Counted from the first letter of the stretch, positions 37,952 to 46,856 are shown. The stretch: DNA of 64,000 nucleotides from CAVVDY01 sp963819645 (GCA_963819645.1 CAWFWZ010000003.1:1-64000), one strand, 5' to 3'. Made by a program: numbers and translations. The notes: generated by a model not told the origin, from the sequence alone.

Positions 37952-38788
37952 TCATTGCGTGCGTCCCGCCGATGGATCGGCTGAGGTGGCTGATTCGACA
38001 TCGATGTAAAGACCCGACCCAGCTTGCGCGCCCGGGGGATAACAGCTCCCGTCGGCGGCATACGTGCTGCGGCATGCGGCTGTCATGTCAGGGCGTCGTG
38101 GCGACTGCGCGTACTGCCAGACGCTGGCGAAGCTCACGCCGCTTTCAGTAGGCTGCGGTGCTCTGGCTGGGAAAACGCAGCCCGGAGATGGCCCGCAATG
38201 GTCGTTGCTGATGAAAAACGTAAGGTCACGCCCGCCAGCATGCTCGCGAATATCGTCCGCTGTTATCACCGTGCTCGTGCTCGATTCGCGGTACGGAATT
38301 CCCGAGCAGTAAATTCCAGCACGATAGCCCGCGCGCACGATGCCATCGGCGAAGGCGTGGATGTAAGCACGCTGTTCAGGAAGCATCCGTCCGCCCTGCT
38401 CCTGGTCAAGAAAGATGATGGCGTGCTTGGGAAAGCCTTCGCGTTGTGCCACTCGTGCGGCGGTCTCGGCATCACGAACGCCGACTCCTGCTGCATTTCC
38501 TGACGCCTTCAGCTCCTTGTATTCGCGGCCGTTGAATAGAAGCAGGAACCCATAGCCCATTTTCTGGAGTGCTACCTGCTTGCCGATCCATGTATCGCTG
38601 TTTGCGCCAGGCGGAATGTTCAGCCAATAGCCGGTAAACGAGAACGTGGCCTTCAGCGCTTGCATGTTCGCATCGCCGGGATACTCGTTGCGATCGAATC
38701 CCAGAAAGGTGGTCTGCGCAGCCAGAGATTCCGCGCTCAACATCCATGCAACCATCAGCAAACCTAATATGCGAGCACTGCGCTTCAT
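37952..38788 (-). CDS. secreted DUF1906 / Rv2525c-like glycoside-hydrolase-fold protein
   Basis: A signal peptide (RILGLLMVAWMLSAESLAA) precedes a TIM-barrel-like domain: FLGFDRNEYPGDANMQALKA, YWLNIPPGANSDTW, GYGFLLLFNGRE, AIIFLDQEQGGRML (an acidic D-x-E at the barrel mouth) and AGYRAGIYCSGIPYRE, later FASVWQYAQSP. Families of this fold are thought to act on cell-wall or storage glycans; no substrate is known here. It lies ten bases upstream of sua5 on the same strand. Confidence 0.78.
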   Translation of the reverse strand: MKRSARILGLLMVAWMLSAESLAAQTTFLGFDRNEYPGDANMQALKATFSFTGYWLNIPPGANSDTWIGKQVALQKMGYGFLLLFNGREYKELKASGNAAGVGVRDAETAARVAQREGFPKHAIIFLDQEQGGRMLPEQRAYIHAFADGIVRAGYRAGIYCSGIPYRESSTSTVITADDIREHAGGRDLTFFISNDHCGPSPGCVFPARAPQPTESGVSFASVWQYAQSPRRPDMTAACRSTYAADGSCYPPGAQAGSGLYIDVESATSADPSAGRTQ

Positions 38789-38796
38789 CCTTTCAA

Positions 38797-39999
38797 CTAT
38801 CGCACGGATCGCCGACCGGTTGTGCTCGGCAGCCGACTGGCCCGGAATGCTTCGATATCAACCAGCTCTTCCATTCCGACTGCTTTTCGGACCAATGCTT
38901 CTCCGACCGCCGGTGAGTGTTTAAAGCCGTGTCCCGAGCAGGCTGAGGCGAACCAGATGCGCCCGGCATCGTCGGCCTGATCGATCACGAACCGCGCGCC
39001 CGGAGCGAGCGTGTAGAGGCAGGTTGCGCTACGCACGCACCGCGCGGATACATCGGGCAGACGTGTCGCAATGTATCCGCTGTAGAGCGTCTCCACCTCG
39101 CTGTCGGCAACGGTACGCTCGACCTCGTCCGCCTCGATCGCGATGTCGTAGCGCTCGGTTGCGGTCTTAATCGCCTGACGGCTGTCTTCAGTCGCCGGAA
39201 ATCCATAGAACATGTCGCAGGGCTGCTCGCCGGTAATCCAGATGAATACCGGAAAATGTTGCGGGGTGTAACGCTCCTCATGACGCTCCAAGGCAAACCA
39301 CGTCATAACTTGCCGATAGACAACGAGCTGCCGCGCGATAGCTTGTGGCAGCAGCCTGCCAATCCACGGGCCGGCCGAGACGATCGCGTGCCCGGCGGAG
39401 TAGGTATCGCGATCGGTTGTGACGAGCACCGAATCTGACGCCGCGTCGACCTTAATGACCGTCTCGCCCGTACGAACCTTGGCTCCCATTCCTCTCGCCA
39501 GCTCAAGGTGGGTCTCGACGCAGGCCTCCGGACGCACGAAACCGGCACCAGGCTCGAAGTACCCGATCTCTTCCTGCGCCAGACGAAACTGCGGGAACCA
39601 GGTTTCGATTTCCGCCGTACTCAGAACTTCGTGCGCAATCTCGTATGCTTTGGCAGCAGCAATGGTGTCAGCCAGGAATGACGTGGAGCCGTGGTGGTCT
39701 CCCACAATGTGGGATGACTGCAAAATTAGCACGCCATTGCGGGTGAGCAGAGTGCGCCCGGAAGCCGCTTCCAGCTCTTCCCAAATCTCGTGGGAGCGCA
39801 ACACGAGCGGAACGTACTCCTGGCCCTCTCCAATGGCCTGCCGGGTGATGCGACTCTCGCCGTGCGACGAGCCCAGGTCATGCGGAGGATGAAAGCGGTC
39901 GATGCCAATAGCGCGCACGCCGAGCTTGGCTGCTTGATACAGCGCCGCACTTCCCACCGCACCCAGACCAACGACGACGATGTCTGCGGATGTGCTCAT
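38797..39999 (-). CDS. solA: FAD-dependent N-methyl amino acid oxidase (SolA / sarcosine oxidase family)
   Basis: It oxidises N-methyl groups of amino acids such as sarcosine or N-methyltryptophan, with flavin reoxidised by O2. The 400-residue protein starts with the dinucleotide fold VVVGLGAVGSAALYQAAKLG and then HDLGSSHGESRITRQA, a family signature. The covalent-flavin cysteine region reads RCVRSATCLYTLAP, and FASACSGHGFKHSPAVGEAL is the C-terminal FAD contact. The exact substrate is undecided. Confidence 0.87.
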   Translation of the reverse strand: MSTSADIVVVGLGAVGSAALYQAAKLGVRAIGIDRFHPPHDLGSSHGESRITRQAIGEGQEYVPLVLRSHEIWEELEAASGRTLLTRNGVLILQSSHIVGDHHGSTSFLADTIAAAKAYEIAHEVLSTAEIETWFPQFRLAQEEIGYFEPGAGFVRPEACVETHLELARGMGAKVRTGETVIKVDAASDSVLVTTDRDTYSAGHAIVSAGPWIGRLLPQAIARQLVVYRQVMTWFALERHEERYTPQHFPVFIWITGEQPCDMFYGFPATEDSRQAIKTATERYDIAIEADEVERTVADSEVETLYSGYIATRLPDVSARCVRSATCLYTLAPGARFVIDQADDAGRIWFASACSGHGFKHSPAVGEALVRKAVGMEELVDIEAFRASRLPSTTGRRSVR

Positions 40000-40066
40000 G
40001 AAGGATTTTTCATGGTAACGCCACTAGGCGCGGGGAGACCGATGCTCGGTACCCAGACCGGATGGC

Positions 40067-40471
40067 TCAATTCTTAAGCCACAGGATGTGGAAATCGTGA
40101 CCCAAGCGGCGGAAATCGGAGTCACTGGTGACCAGTGTTGCCTTCTTCTCGATGGCGAGCGCCGCAGCAAAACTGTCGGCATAATAGAGGCGATACTTCA
40201 CCTTGACTTCGGCGGCGTTTAGACAACGCTGCAACGTGGCCTCCTCGTACTGGATGGGAAGGGGGCGCACATCAGCGGCGGTCGTACGTGCCTTGTCTGG
40301 CCCTTCCTCCCGCAGAATCAAGCCATAGACCTCTCCGAAGTTGACTGCTGACATAAGGATCTCAGCTCGATGGCGCATGGCGTCCGTGAGTAAGCCGGCC
40401 AGCTTGGCTGCACCGGGCTTGCGCTGCAGAAACATCCAGAGAGCGCTCGAGTCGAAAACGTAGGTTCTCAC
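40067..40471 (-). CDS. PIN-domain toxin (VapC-like)
   Basis: VapC toxins are Mg2+-dependent RNases. GTG 40471 overlaps the antitoxin stop (GTGA), so I prefer it to the longer frame starting at 40510. The PIN acidic residues are visible: TYVFDSSALWMFL, SAVNFGEVYG, YYADSFAAALAIEKKATLVTSD then SDFRRLG. About 134 residues, normal for the family. Confidence 0.88.
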   Translation of the reverse strand: MRTYVFDSSALWMFLQRKPGAAKLAGLLTDAMRHRAEILMSAVNFGEVYGLILREEGPDKARTTAADVRPLPIQYEEATLQRCLNAAEVKVKYRLYYADSFAAALAIEKKATLVTSDSDFRRLGHDFHILWLKN

Positions 40472-40713
40472 TTGTCGTGCTTTCCTTCGGTACGATGCTC
40501 CCTCTGCCATATGGCGAGGTAGTCCGGCCCGCCCGCAAGATAGCCCATTAGGCGATTAATGTACTCTTCCGTGAGAGGCTGAATTACGATGCGTCCGAGG
40601 TTATCTTCCAGGAACTTGACCTTGGTTCCGGCCTTTATGCCGTATTTTCGGCGCAGCTCCGCCGGGACCACGAGTTGGCCTTTGGAGGTGAATGTAGCAC
40701 TTAGATCGCGCAT
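40468..40713 (-). CDS. AbrB/SpoVT-type antitoxin (VapB-like)
   Basis: This is an 81-residue swapped-hairpin DNA-binding antitoxin: ATFTSKGQLVVPAELRRKYG and KAGTKVKFLEDNLGRIVIQP are the AbrB core. The C-terminal tail (DYLAIWQREHRTEGKH) would bind the toxin. The start codon lies within one arm of a perfect inverted repeat, so autoregulation by occlusion is likely. Confidence 0.9.
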   Translation of the reverse strand: MRDLSATFTSKGQLVVPAELRRKYGIKAGTKVKFLEDNLGRIVIQPLTEEYINRLMGYLAGGPDYLAIWQREHRTEGKHDK

Positions 40714-40742
40714 GTCTTACATTTTAGCATTTAGTAAGACAT
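40712..40742. promoter_or_regulatory. inverted-repeat operator of the toxin-antitoxin pair
   Basis: ATGTCTTAC (40712-40720) and GTAAGACAT (40734-40742) are a perfect 9-base inverted repeat with a 13-base AT-rich spacer. One arm covers the antitoxin start codon. The arrangement fits an AbrB-type autorepressor site. Confidence 0.6.
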
Positions 40743-40768
40743 AGTCACTGTTTGTGTGACGGCAGCCT

Positions 40769-41332
40769 CTACTTGCCGAGCATTCCTTTCTTTAGGTCCG
40801 CATTCGGCGGCTTGGGACCGAGCCATACTGAGAAAAGCACCGGCGCGAACGCCGGGTCGGCGATGGTTACCTTGTTTTGGCCATTGATTTCCATGCTTGA
40901 TCCCGTACCAGGCACGTAGGTGAACACCATGGTGTCTCCCGGCTTGACCGCATCAAGCGCATTGACCAGTTGGTCGATCTGCGTTTTCATGGTCTTCGTC
41001 GCCTCAGGACTGTTATCGCTGAAGCCCTCGTTGAAGGCGTCGCTCATCTGGCTCTTGCTGGCGCCGTGCAGGAACTTCATGACGATCTGCTTGGGAGCGT
41101 CCGACTTGATGATGGCGTTGGCGTCCGAGGACTTCTGCTCGAGGTACAGTCCGCCGACATAGACCTTGACCATGTACTTGGTCCGAATTCCCATACCATT
41201 GAGGACGAGCGTTTTGCCTGCCACCTGTTGCGTGTCGGGAAGCGTGACACCCGCCAGGTTGGCGGCATTCAGGTTGAAAGTTGATGCACTTACCAACAGA
41301 AGTACTGCGAGCGATAGAGCAAGCTTCCGCAT
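40769..41332 (-). CDS. secreted chalcone-isomerase-like protein
   Basis: The bacterial CHI-like family is periplasmic and of unknown role. The 187-residue protein has a signal peptide (LALSLAVLLLVSASTFNLNA), then the family motifs GKTLVLNGMGIRTKYMVKVY, VGGLYLEQKSSDANAII, KQIVMKFLHGASKSQM and the C-terminal VLFSVWLGPKPPNADLKKGMLG. The single-gene unit ends before the toxin-antitoxin pair. Confidence 0.83.
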   Translation of the reverse strand: MRKLALSLAVLLLVSASTFNLNAANLAGVTLPDTQQVAGKTLVLNGMGIRTKYMVKVYVGGLYLEQKSSDANAIIKSDAPKQIVMKFLHGASKSQMSDAFNEGFSDNSPEATKTMKTQIDQLVNALDAVKPGDTMVFTYVPGTGSSMEINGQNKVTIADPAFAPVLFSVWLGPKPPNADLKKGMLGK

Positions 41333-41409
41333 AAGAGCTCCTTATGAAGCAGGATGCGTCCAAGGTAGCACAGCGGGTTAATCTGATACCTGAGGCCTGA
41401 CACCTCCTC

Positions 41410-42255
41410 ATGGTTTATCGCGGACGCATCGCGCCTTCACCAACCGGTCTGCTACACATCGGGCACGCCTGCACCTTCTGGACGGCATACCAGCGTGCCG
41501 TCGCCAGCGGCGGAACCCTCGTCTTTCGCAACGAAGATCTCGACCCCCAGCGCTCGAAAGCTGATTTCGCCACAGCCATGATCGAAGACCTGCGCTGGCT
41601 GGGCGTCCGCTGGCAGGAGGGACCCGACGTCGGTGGGCCGTTTGGCCCATACGAACAGAGCCAGCGGCGCAGCTTCTATTTCGAAGCCTGGCGTAAGCTG
41701 CGCGACGGCGGCTTCATCTATCCCTGTACGTGCTCGCGCAAAGACCTCGCCTTGGCGGCAGCCGCTCCGAACGAAGGTGACGATGAGCCGATGTATCCCG
41801 GCCGATGCCGCAATCGCATCGGCGAGGCCTGCAACTATGAATCGCCAGCCGGCGTGAACTGGCGCTTTCGAGTGCCTGACGGCGAGATCATCTCGTTTGA
41901 AGATCAGAAGCAGGGCACACAGACTTATGTCGCCGCCGAGGACTTTGGCGACTTCGTGGTGTGGCGGCGCGATGATGTTCCCGCTTACCAACTGGCGGTT
42001 GTAGTCGACGACGAAGCCATGCTGATCACCGAAGTCGTGCGCGGAGCCGATCTATTGAAGTCCACTGCGCGCCAGTTGCTGCTGATCAGGGCACTGGGTT
42101 ATCGCGAACCCGATTACTACCACTGCGACCTGATGCGCGATGAATTCGGGACTCGGCTGGCCAAACGCCACGATGCGCTCAGCCTGCGCGCATTGCGCGA
42201 ACAGGGATTGTCACTACTGGAAGTCCTCGCCAGGTGCACCGCATCGGCAAAATAG
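41410..42255 (+). CDS. gluQ: glutamyl-Q tRNA(Asp) synthetase
   Basis: GluQRS puts glutamate on queuosine-34 of tRNA-Asp. It is a truncated class I GluRS paralogue of 281 residues without the anticodon domain. GRIAPSPTGLLHIGHACTF holds the HIGH motif, and LAKRHDALSL replaces KMSKS. A zinc site is formed by YPCTCSRKDL and YPGRCRNR. RNEDLDPQRSK and VRGADLLKSTARQLLL are typical. It starts at ATG 41410. Confidence 0.93.
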   Translation: MVYRGRIAPSPTGLLHIGHACTFWTAYQRAVASGGTLVFRNEDLDPQRSKADFATAMIEDLRWLGVRWQEGPDVGGPFGPYEQSQRRSFYFEAWRKLRDGGFIYPCTCSRKDLALAAAAPNEGDDEPMYPGRCRNRIGEACNYESPAGVNWRFRVPDGEIISFEDQKQGTQTYVAAEDFGDFVVWRRDDVPAYQLAVVVDDEAMLITEVVRGADLLKSTARQLLLIRALGYREPDYYHCDLMRDEFGTRLAKRHDALSLRALREQGLSLLEVLARCTASAK

Positions 42256-42265
42256 CTGGTTGGAT

Positions 42266-42335
42266 TTCACCACACAGGGCACCGAGAATCCCATAAGTTT
42301 TTGATTCTCCGTGTCCTCCTTGCCTCCGTGGTGAA
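42266..42335. repeat. palindromic intergenic repeat
   Basis: TTCACCAC (42266-42273) pairs with GTGGTGAA (42328-42335), and inside it GAGAATC (42284-42290) pairs with GATTCTC (42303-42309). The whole unit could fold into a long hairpin at the end of gluQ. It resembles a REP-type dispersed element. Confidence 0.5.
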
Positions 42336-42401
42336 TAACAACTTCATTGCGCAATCGGCGTAGACGCGATATCGTCCACCCAAAACCCAATGGAGGGATT
42401 C

Positions 42402-42844
42402 ATGCGCGTTAACTGGGCAGCTATCGGGGTATCGGGCGTTGTGTACTGGCTGTTGCAGGCGGCATGGTTCAAGGTATTCGCGCAGCAATGGATGGCCGGT
42501 CTGCGCATGAGCCAGGAAGAGATCTGGCCTATCACCAGGCGCATCCCGACTTCCTGCCCTATGTCATCGCGCTGGTCTGCAACCTGATACTGGCGTTCTT
42601 CATTGCGCGAGTGCTTGCGCTGGGTGGCGTATGGGGGCTGATTCGCGGCTTTCGCCTCGGTCTGCTGGTGGGACTAGTGGCAGCCCTTGCCATGCTGACC
42701 GAGATGCACTTCGAACTGAAGCCTTGGCAGTCCATCACCGTCTCTGCCGGAGCTCCCGTGGTTGGCTGCGCCCTTATGGGAATGATTCTCGGAGCCTGGA
42801 AGCCGAAATCGGTGCTGGCCGAAGCCGCCGTGAGCGCTTCCTAG
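42402..42844 (+). CDS. DUF1761 membrane protein (frameshifted)
   Basis: This is a four-helix membrane protein of unknown function. ATG 42402 has TGGAGGG upstream and begins MRVNWAAIGVSGVVYWLLQAAWF in pieces typical of DUF1761. A break near 42530 moves to the second frame: DFLPYVIALVCNLILAFFIAR, LGLLVGLVAALAMLTE, and VVGCALMGMILGAWKPK. One base error explains it. Confidence 0.78.
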
Positions 42845-42863
42845 TTCATTGGGAGATCGATAC

Positions 42864-43196
42864 ATGCAAGCCCACTTTAAAGTCGCCGAGGCTCTGAAGC
42901 GGCTACCGACGCCGGAGGGTAAGCGCTTCATCGAGCTGTTCAAGCACGGCACTCTGGCTGTCGAGCTGTACGCGCCGCGCGGCATCGACCCGCAGACGCC
43001 GCATGCGCGCGACGAGATCTACGTCATCGCCAGTGGAACGGGAACGTTTCGCCACGCCCATGACGAGGATGTGACGTTCGGCCCAGGAGACGTGTTCTTC
43101 GTTGCCGCCGGGGTGGAGCACCGTTTCAAAGACTTCAGCGACGACTTGGCCGCCTGGGTGTTCTTCTACGGTCCTGAAGGCGGCGAGAAGGCGTAA
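42864..43196 (+). CDS. small cupin-domain protein
   Basis: This is a 110-residue single cupin starting at ATG 42864 after GGGAGA. Cupin motif 1 is seen around PHARDEIYVIASGTGTFRHA and motif 2 in GPGDVFFVAAGVEHRFKDF, giving a His/Glu metal site. Substrate unknown; it lies 19 bases downstream of the DUF1761 gene. Confidence 0.82.
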   Translation: MQAHFKVAEALKRLPTPEGKRFIELFKHGTLAVELYAPRGIDPQTPHARDEIYVIASGTGTFRHAHDEDVTFGPGDVFFVAAGVEHRFKDFSDDLAAWVFFYGPEGGEKA

Positions 43197-43223
43197 GAAT
43201 TCACCACGACCCCCGATTCTGAT

Positions 43224-43357
43224 TTGTCATCACGAGACCGTCTGCGGCCGAGGGATCTGCTCTTTGCTGGCATTGGCATAGATACCGTATTAAGCATTCT
43301 CGACATCGCAAACGAGAACAGATCGCTCGTGCCAACCGAAGGCGCTCGTGATGACAA
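43224..43357. repeat. R-family inverted-repeat element 1
   Basis: Termini TTGTCATCACGAG (43224-43236) and CTCGTGATGACAA (43345-43357) are perfect inverted repeats, with further pairing inside (GGGATCTGCTCT and AGAACAGATC). It is closely related to the element at 54124-54242. Confidence 0.65.
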
Positions 43358-43438
43358 GCCCTACTGTGGGTTATTAGGAATCCTTGCGGGCAACTTGCCT
43401 GTCCTTGCGCAGAGCAGTTATTGTTGCCTCTGCGACGT

Positions 43439-44860
43439 ATGGCCAACAAGAAAAGCACCCCGCCCAGTGCTCGGACGAAGAAGCCGTCCAAGGTTCCTCT
43501 GGCTACAGCGAAAGGAACGCCGAAAGCTCCGCCAGCCATCGAGCAAGCGGATGGTTCGCCCAAGTCCACGACGACGGCTGCCAGCGATTCGAGGTCCCAC
43601 ATTTACCAACCGAAGGCAAATGTGGGCCACCCGGAGAGTACGTCCTCGATACGCACCTACGAAATTCCCGACTATCGCCTCGAGCGCCCTGAATTCCGTA
43701 TTTACCTCAGCGGAGAAGGTGCGAATTGTGAGTACCGCATCGAAGGCGACCTGAGCGCCGCGGCGCCGCCGATTCGGGAGTCAAAGTATCTTTCGCGCGA
43801 GCAGGCAATCGCTATCTATCGCTGGATGCTGCTGAACCGGCGCATGGAGACGGCGCTCGAGAGTCTCTACAAGCAGAGCAAGGTGGTCGGCGGAGTGTAC
43901 TTCGGGCTTGGTCAGGAAGGTTGTTCCTGTGCCTCGGCATACGCGCTCGGGCAGGATGACTGGCTTGGTCCGATGATCCGTAATCAGGGCGCCATGCTGG
44001 TGCGCGGCTTCAGCGCACGCGACATTATGCGTCAGTACATGGCCAAGGCCGACTCGCCCACGTTTGGCCGTGATGCTTCCTCTCATTTTGGTGACTTCGA
44101 GCGGCGCAATGTTTGCGCGCCAATCTCAATGCTGGGCGAGCTGATCGGCGTGATGACCGGCGTCTGCCTTGGCGCACGCTTGCAGGGGAAGAATGTCGTC
44201 GGGCTGACGTATATCGGAGACGGTGGGCAATCTACGGGCGTCACCTACGAAAGCCTGAACTTCGCGGCGGTGCAGAAGCTCGGTTTGGTGCTCATCGTTG
44301 AGAACAACCTGTGGGGATACTCCACGCCCAGCGACATGCAGTTTTGTGTGAAAGACCTGGCGGAGCGCGCCATTGCCTATGGTATTCCCGGCGTAATCGT
44401 CGATGGAACCGATCCCTGTCAGGTCTACGACGCGACTCACGAAGCCTGCGAGCGCGCCCGTCGCGGCGAAGGACCGACGCTGATCGAAGCCAAGATGATG
44501 CGCATGAAGGGTCACGCCATTCACGACGCGGCGCAGTACGTTCCGGCAAAGCTGTTTGAGTACTGGAAGGCACGCGATCCGATTGCTCGGTTCGAAAATT
44601 ACTTGGTCAACGAGAAGAAGTGGCTCAGTGCCGACGAAAATCACAAGCTGATCGAAGGCGTGGAGCGAGAGCTGGAGGCCGATCGCGATGCGGCCGTGGC
44701 GTCACCTATGCCTGATCCCGAGACGGACAGCACGCATCAGAGTGTCTACTGCGACGATGCGTGTCATCAGATCCGCCCGAAGTATGGACCGGTCACGGCG
44801 AAGTTGCGGGACGTAGGCTCATCTTCGAAGGCAGAAGAGGCTGCGGTCCATTTGAAGTGA
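43439..44860 (+). CDS. pdhA: 2-oxoacid (pyruvate/branched-chain) dehydrogenase E1 alpha subunit
   Basis: The TPP-dependent alpha subunit decarboxylates a 2-oxoacid and passes the acyl group to E2. The ThDP motif is GDGGQSTGVTYESLNFAAVQ followed by ENNLWGYSTP. YFGLGQEGCSC, VRGFSARDIMRQYMAK and EAKMMRMKGHAIHDAAQYVP are family blocks. ATG 43439 gives a roughly 80-residue Lys/Pro/Ser-rich extension before the conserved core, which is unusual. The beta subunit follows after a short antisense gene. E2 and E3 are not in the window, and the substrate is not certain. Confidence 0.86.
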   Translation: MANKKSTPPSARTKKPSKVPLATAKGTPKAPPAIEQADGSPKSTTTAASDSRSHIYQPKANVGHPESTSSIRTYEIPDYRLERPEFRIYLSGEGANCEYRIEGDLSAAAPPIRESKYLSREQAIAIYRWMLLNRRMETALESLYKQSKVVGGVYFGLGQEGCSCASAYALGQDDWLGPMIRNQGAMLVRGFSARDIMRQYMAKADSPTFGRDASSHFGDFERRNVCAPISMLGELIGVMTGVCLGARLQGKNVVGLTYIGDGGQSTGVTYESLNFAAVQKLGLVLIVENNLWGYSTPSDMQFCVKDLAERAIAYGIPGVIVDGTDPCQVYDATHEACERARRGEGPTLIEAKMMRMKGHAIHDAAQYVPAKLFEYWKARDPIARFENYLVNEKKWLSADENHKLIEGVERELEADRDAAVASPMPDPETDSTHQSVYCDDACHQIRPKYGPVTAKLRDVGSSSKAEEAAVHLK

Positions 44861-44902
44861 AGGCCTTGGCAGGCGTCAGAAAAGGCTCCGGGGCCGGCGT
44901 CT

Positions 44903-45100
44903 TTAATTTTTTCGACGAATGATGTTTTTCTTCTTCAATCCTTCTGAAGTAAGTTGTTCAATGAGCTCCAAGTCGTGAATCGCCACAAACACAGCAGCCG
45001 GTTTCCCGAATCGATGGACGACTATCCGGTCACCGCGTTCGGCCCTCCGCAAGACCTTGCCAAAATAGCGGCGCGCATCGGTGACGCTGATGTTTCGCAT
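44903..45100 (-). CDS. Phd/YefM-type antitoxin, no toxin partner seen
   Basis: This is a 65-residue protein: ISVTDARRYFGKVLRRAERG and DRIVVHRFGKPAAVFVAIHDLE form the Phd fold that binds operator DNA. No Doc, YoeB or PIN gene overlaps it. It lies on the opposite strand between the E1 alpha and beta genes. Confidence 0.82.
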   Translation of the reverse strand: MRNISVTDARRYFGKVLRRAERGDRIVVHRFGKPAAVFVAIHDLELIEQLTSEGLKKKNIIRRKN

Positions 45101-45147
45101 TTGACCTCCTGAATACTTTATTATTCGACATTCTGCGGATTTTCCTT

Positions 45148-46125
45148 ATGCCACCTGTCACCTATCTTGAAGCCATCCGCCAGGGAATCTGGGAAGAGAT
45201 GGAGCGCGACCCGGCCGTGTTCTGTATCGGCGAGGACATCGGCGTGTACGGCGGCGCCTTCAAAGTCACCGAAGGCCTGATCGACCGCTTCGGCCCCGAA
45301 CGCGTGGTCGATACCCCGATCTCGGAAATGGCGATCGTCAACGCCAGCTTCGGCGCGGCACTCACCGGTATGCGGCCCGTCGCCGAGTTCCAGTTCATGG
45401 ACTTCATCAGTTGCGCCTTTAACCAGATCACCAACCTGCTGGCCAAGGCGCATTTCCGCTGGGGCGCTCCGGTGCCGGTGGTGCTGCGCGGTCCGTCGGG
45501 CGGCGGAGTTCATGGCGGACCGTTTCATTCGCAGAATCCCGAGACCTACTTCGCGCATACGCCGGGGCTGAAGGTGATTTGCCCCGCGAGCGCGTATGAC
45601 GCCAAGGGGCTCATCAAGTCGGCCATTCGCGACAACAATCCCGTGCTGTTCTTCGAACACAAGTTTCTATACCGACGCATCAAAGAGGAGTTGCCGGCCG
45701 AGGACTACACCGTTCCGATCGGCAAAGCGCGCGTGGTGCGCGAAGGTCGCGACGTGAGTGTCATCACGTATGCGGCGATGGTTTACGTCGCGCTCGAGGC
45801 TGCCGACATTCTCGCTAAAGAGGGCATCGAATTAGAGGTGGTCGATTTGCGCACCGTGTTGCCGCTCGACCGCGACGCCATCCGTACGACCGTCGAGAAG
45901 ACCAATCGCGTCGTCGTGCTGCACGAAGACACCAAGACCGGCGGCATTGCAGGAGAGGTCTGCGGCCATTATCAACGAAGAATGTTTCGATGCGCTCGAT
46001 GCCCCGATCTGCGCGCATCGCTTCGGCTCGATTCGCCGGTGCCGTTCTCGCCACCGCTGGAAGAAGCATTCCTTCCCAAGGTGGAAGATGTAGTGCGAGA
46101 GGCGCGACGGCTACGAAGCTATTGA
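45148..46125 (+). CDS. pdhB: 2-oxoacid dehydrogenase E1 beta subunit
   Basis: It is the partner of the E1 alpha subunit and completes the ThDP site. FCIGEDIGVYGGAFKVTEGL, ISEMAIVNASFGAALTGMRP, QFMDFISCAFNQITN and PVVLRGPSGGGVHGGPFHSQ are the expected blocks. Near 45960-46025 two compensating single-base shifts garble about 20 residues (the alternative frame gives AIINEECFDALDAPI). The frame returns for SPVPFSPPLEEAFLPK. A stem-loop follows the stop. Confidence 0.88.
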   Translation: MPPVTYLEAIRQGIWEEMERDPAVFCIGEDIGVYGGAFKVTEGLIDRFGPERVVDTPISEMAIVNASFGAALTGMRPVAEFQFMDFISCAFNQITNLLAKAHFRWGAPVPVVLRGPSGGGVHGGPFHSQNPETYFAHTPGLKVICPASAYDAKGLIKSAIRDNNPVLFFEHKFLYRRIKEELPAEDYTVPIGKARVVREGRDVSVITYAAMVYVALEAADILAKEGIELEVVDLRTVLPLDRDAIRTTVEKTNRVVVLHEDTKTGGIAGEVCGHYQRRMFRCARCPDLRASLRLDSPVPFSPPLEEAFLPKVEDVVREARRLRSY

Positions 46126-46137
46126 TCAAGCTGTCGG

Positions 46138-46158
46138 CTATCCTACAGCGTAGGATAG
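46138..46158. terminator. perfect hairpin between E1 beta and cytochrome c genes
   Basis: CTATCCTAC and GTAGGATAG pair perfectly around AGC, 12 bases after the E1 beta stop. It lacks a U-tract, so it may be a processing or stability hairpin rather than a full terminator. Confidence 0.45.
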
Positions 46159-46195
46159 GCGTCTAAGCCACAACGCGGAAAAGCTAAGGAGGCTC

Positions 46196-46806
46196 ATGCG
46201 AGGATTCATTCTGGGAGTGATTGTTACTTTGCTTGTGATATTTGGCGGAGCCTATTTTTACGCCACAACCGGCCACTTCGATACGCGGGCTGTGCCGAAC
46301 GGGCCTGGGGCCTTCGAGCGCCGCACGGCCAACAAGTCGGTGGACGAATGGGTCGACGAGCACGCCCCCAAACAAGACAATCCCTTCCAGCCGACTATGG
46401 AGAACCTGAGTGCGGGACAAAAGGTGTACGACGACAATTGCGCGATCTGCCACGGCAGCCTGAAGCAGCCGATCCGCCGATGCGGAAGAACTTCTATCCT
46501 CCAGTTCCGCAACTGATGAGCCGCACCCCTGATGACCCCGATGCCAATCTCTTCTACGTGACCAAGTACGGCATCAAGATGAGCGCAATGCCCGGATGGG
46601 ACAACATCCTCTCGGATGACGATATTTGGAAGACAATCCTGTTCGTCAAGAACTCGGAGAAGATGAAGAACCTGGGCCAGCAGCAGAACCCGCAGGACAT
46701 TCCGAACATGAATAACTCGAAACATAAGCCGAGCTGCGAGCCGGCAGCCATGAGCTCCCAGCTAAACAAGGACCGACGAAACGTGGGTTGCGCGAACTCC
46801 GTTTGA
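46196..46806 (+). CDS. membrane-anchored mono-haem cytochrome c (frameshifted)
   Basis: An N-terminal membrane helix (FILGVIVTLLVIFGGAYFY) tethers a periplasmic class I cytochrome c domain. The haem motif is CAICH in GQKVYDDNCAICHGSL. A break near 46475 follows. The second frame supplies NFYPPVPQLMSRTPDDPDA and the distal ligand Met in KMSAMPGWDNILSDDDIWK. The last 30 residues run into repeat-like DNA and may be spurious. It could donate electrons to a terminal oxidase; no partner gene is adjacent. Confidence 0.8.
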
Positions 46807-46817
46807 GGGTTGCGTCT

Positions 46818-46850
46818 TAGCTGACAGCTGATGGCTGAAAGCTGACAGCT
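46818..46850. repeat. AGCTGACAGCTGA-type degenerate array
   Basis: TAGCTGACAGCTGATGGCTG and GAAAGCTGACAGCTT repeat the unit AGCTGAnn. The array overlaps the downstream side of the ABC permease gene. Similar arrays occur near 35690, 50140, 50250, 52800, 54090 and 54300. Confidence 0.5.
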
Positions 46851-46856
46851 TCTTCT

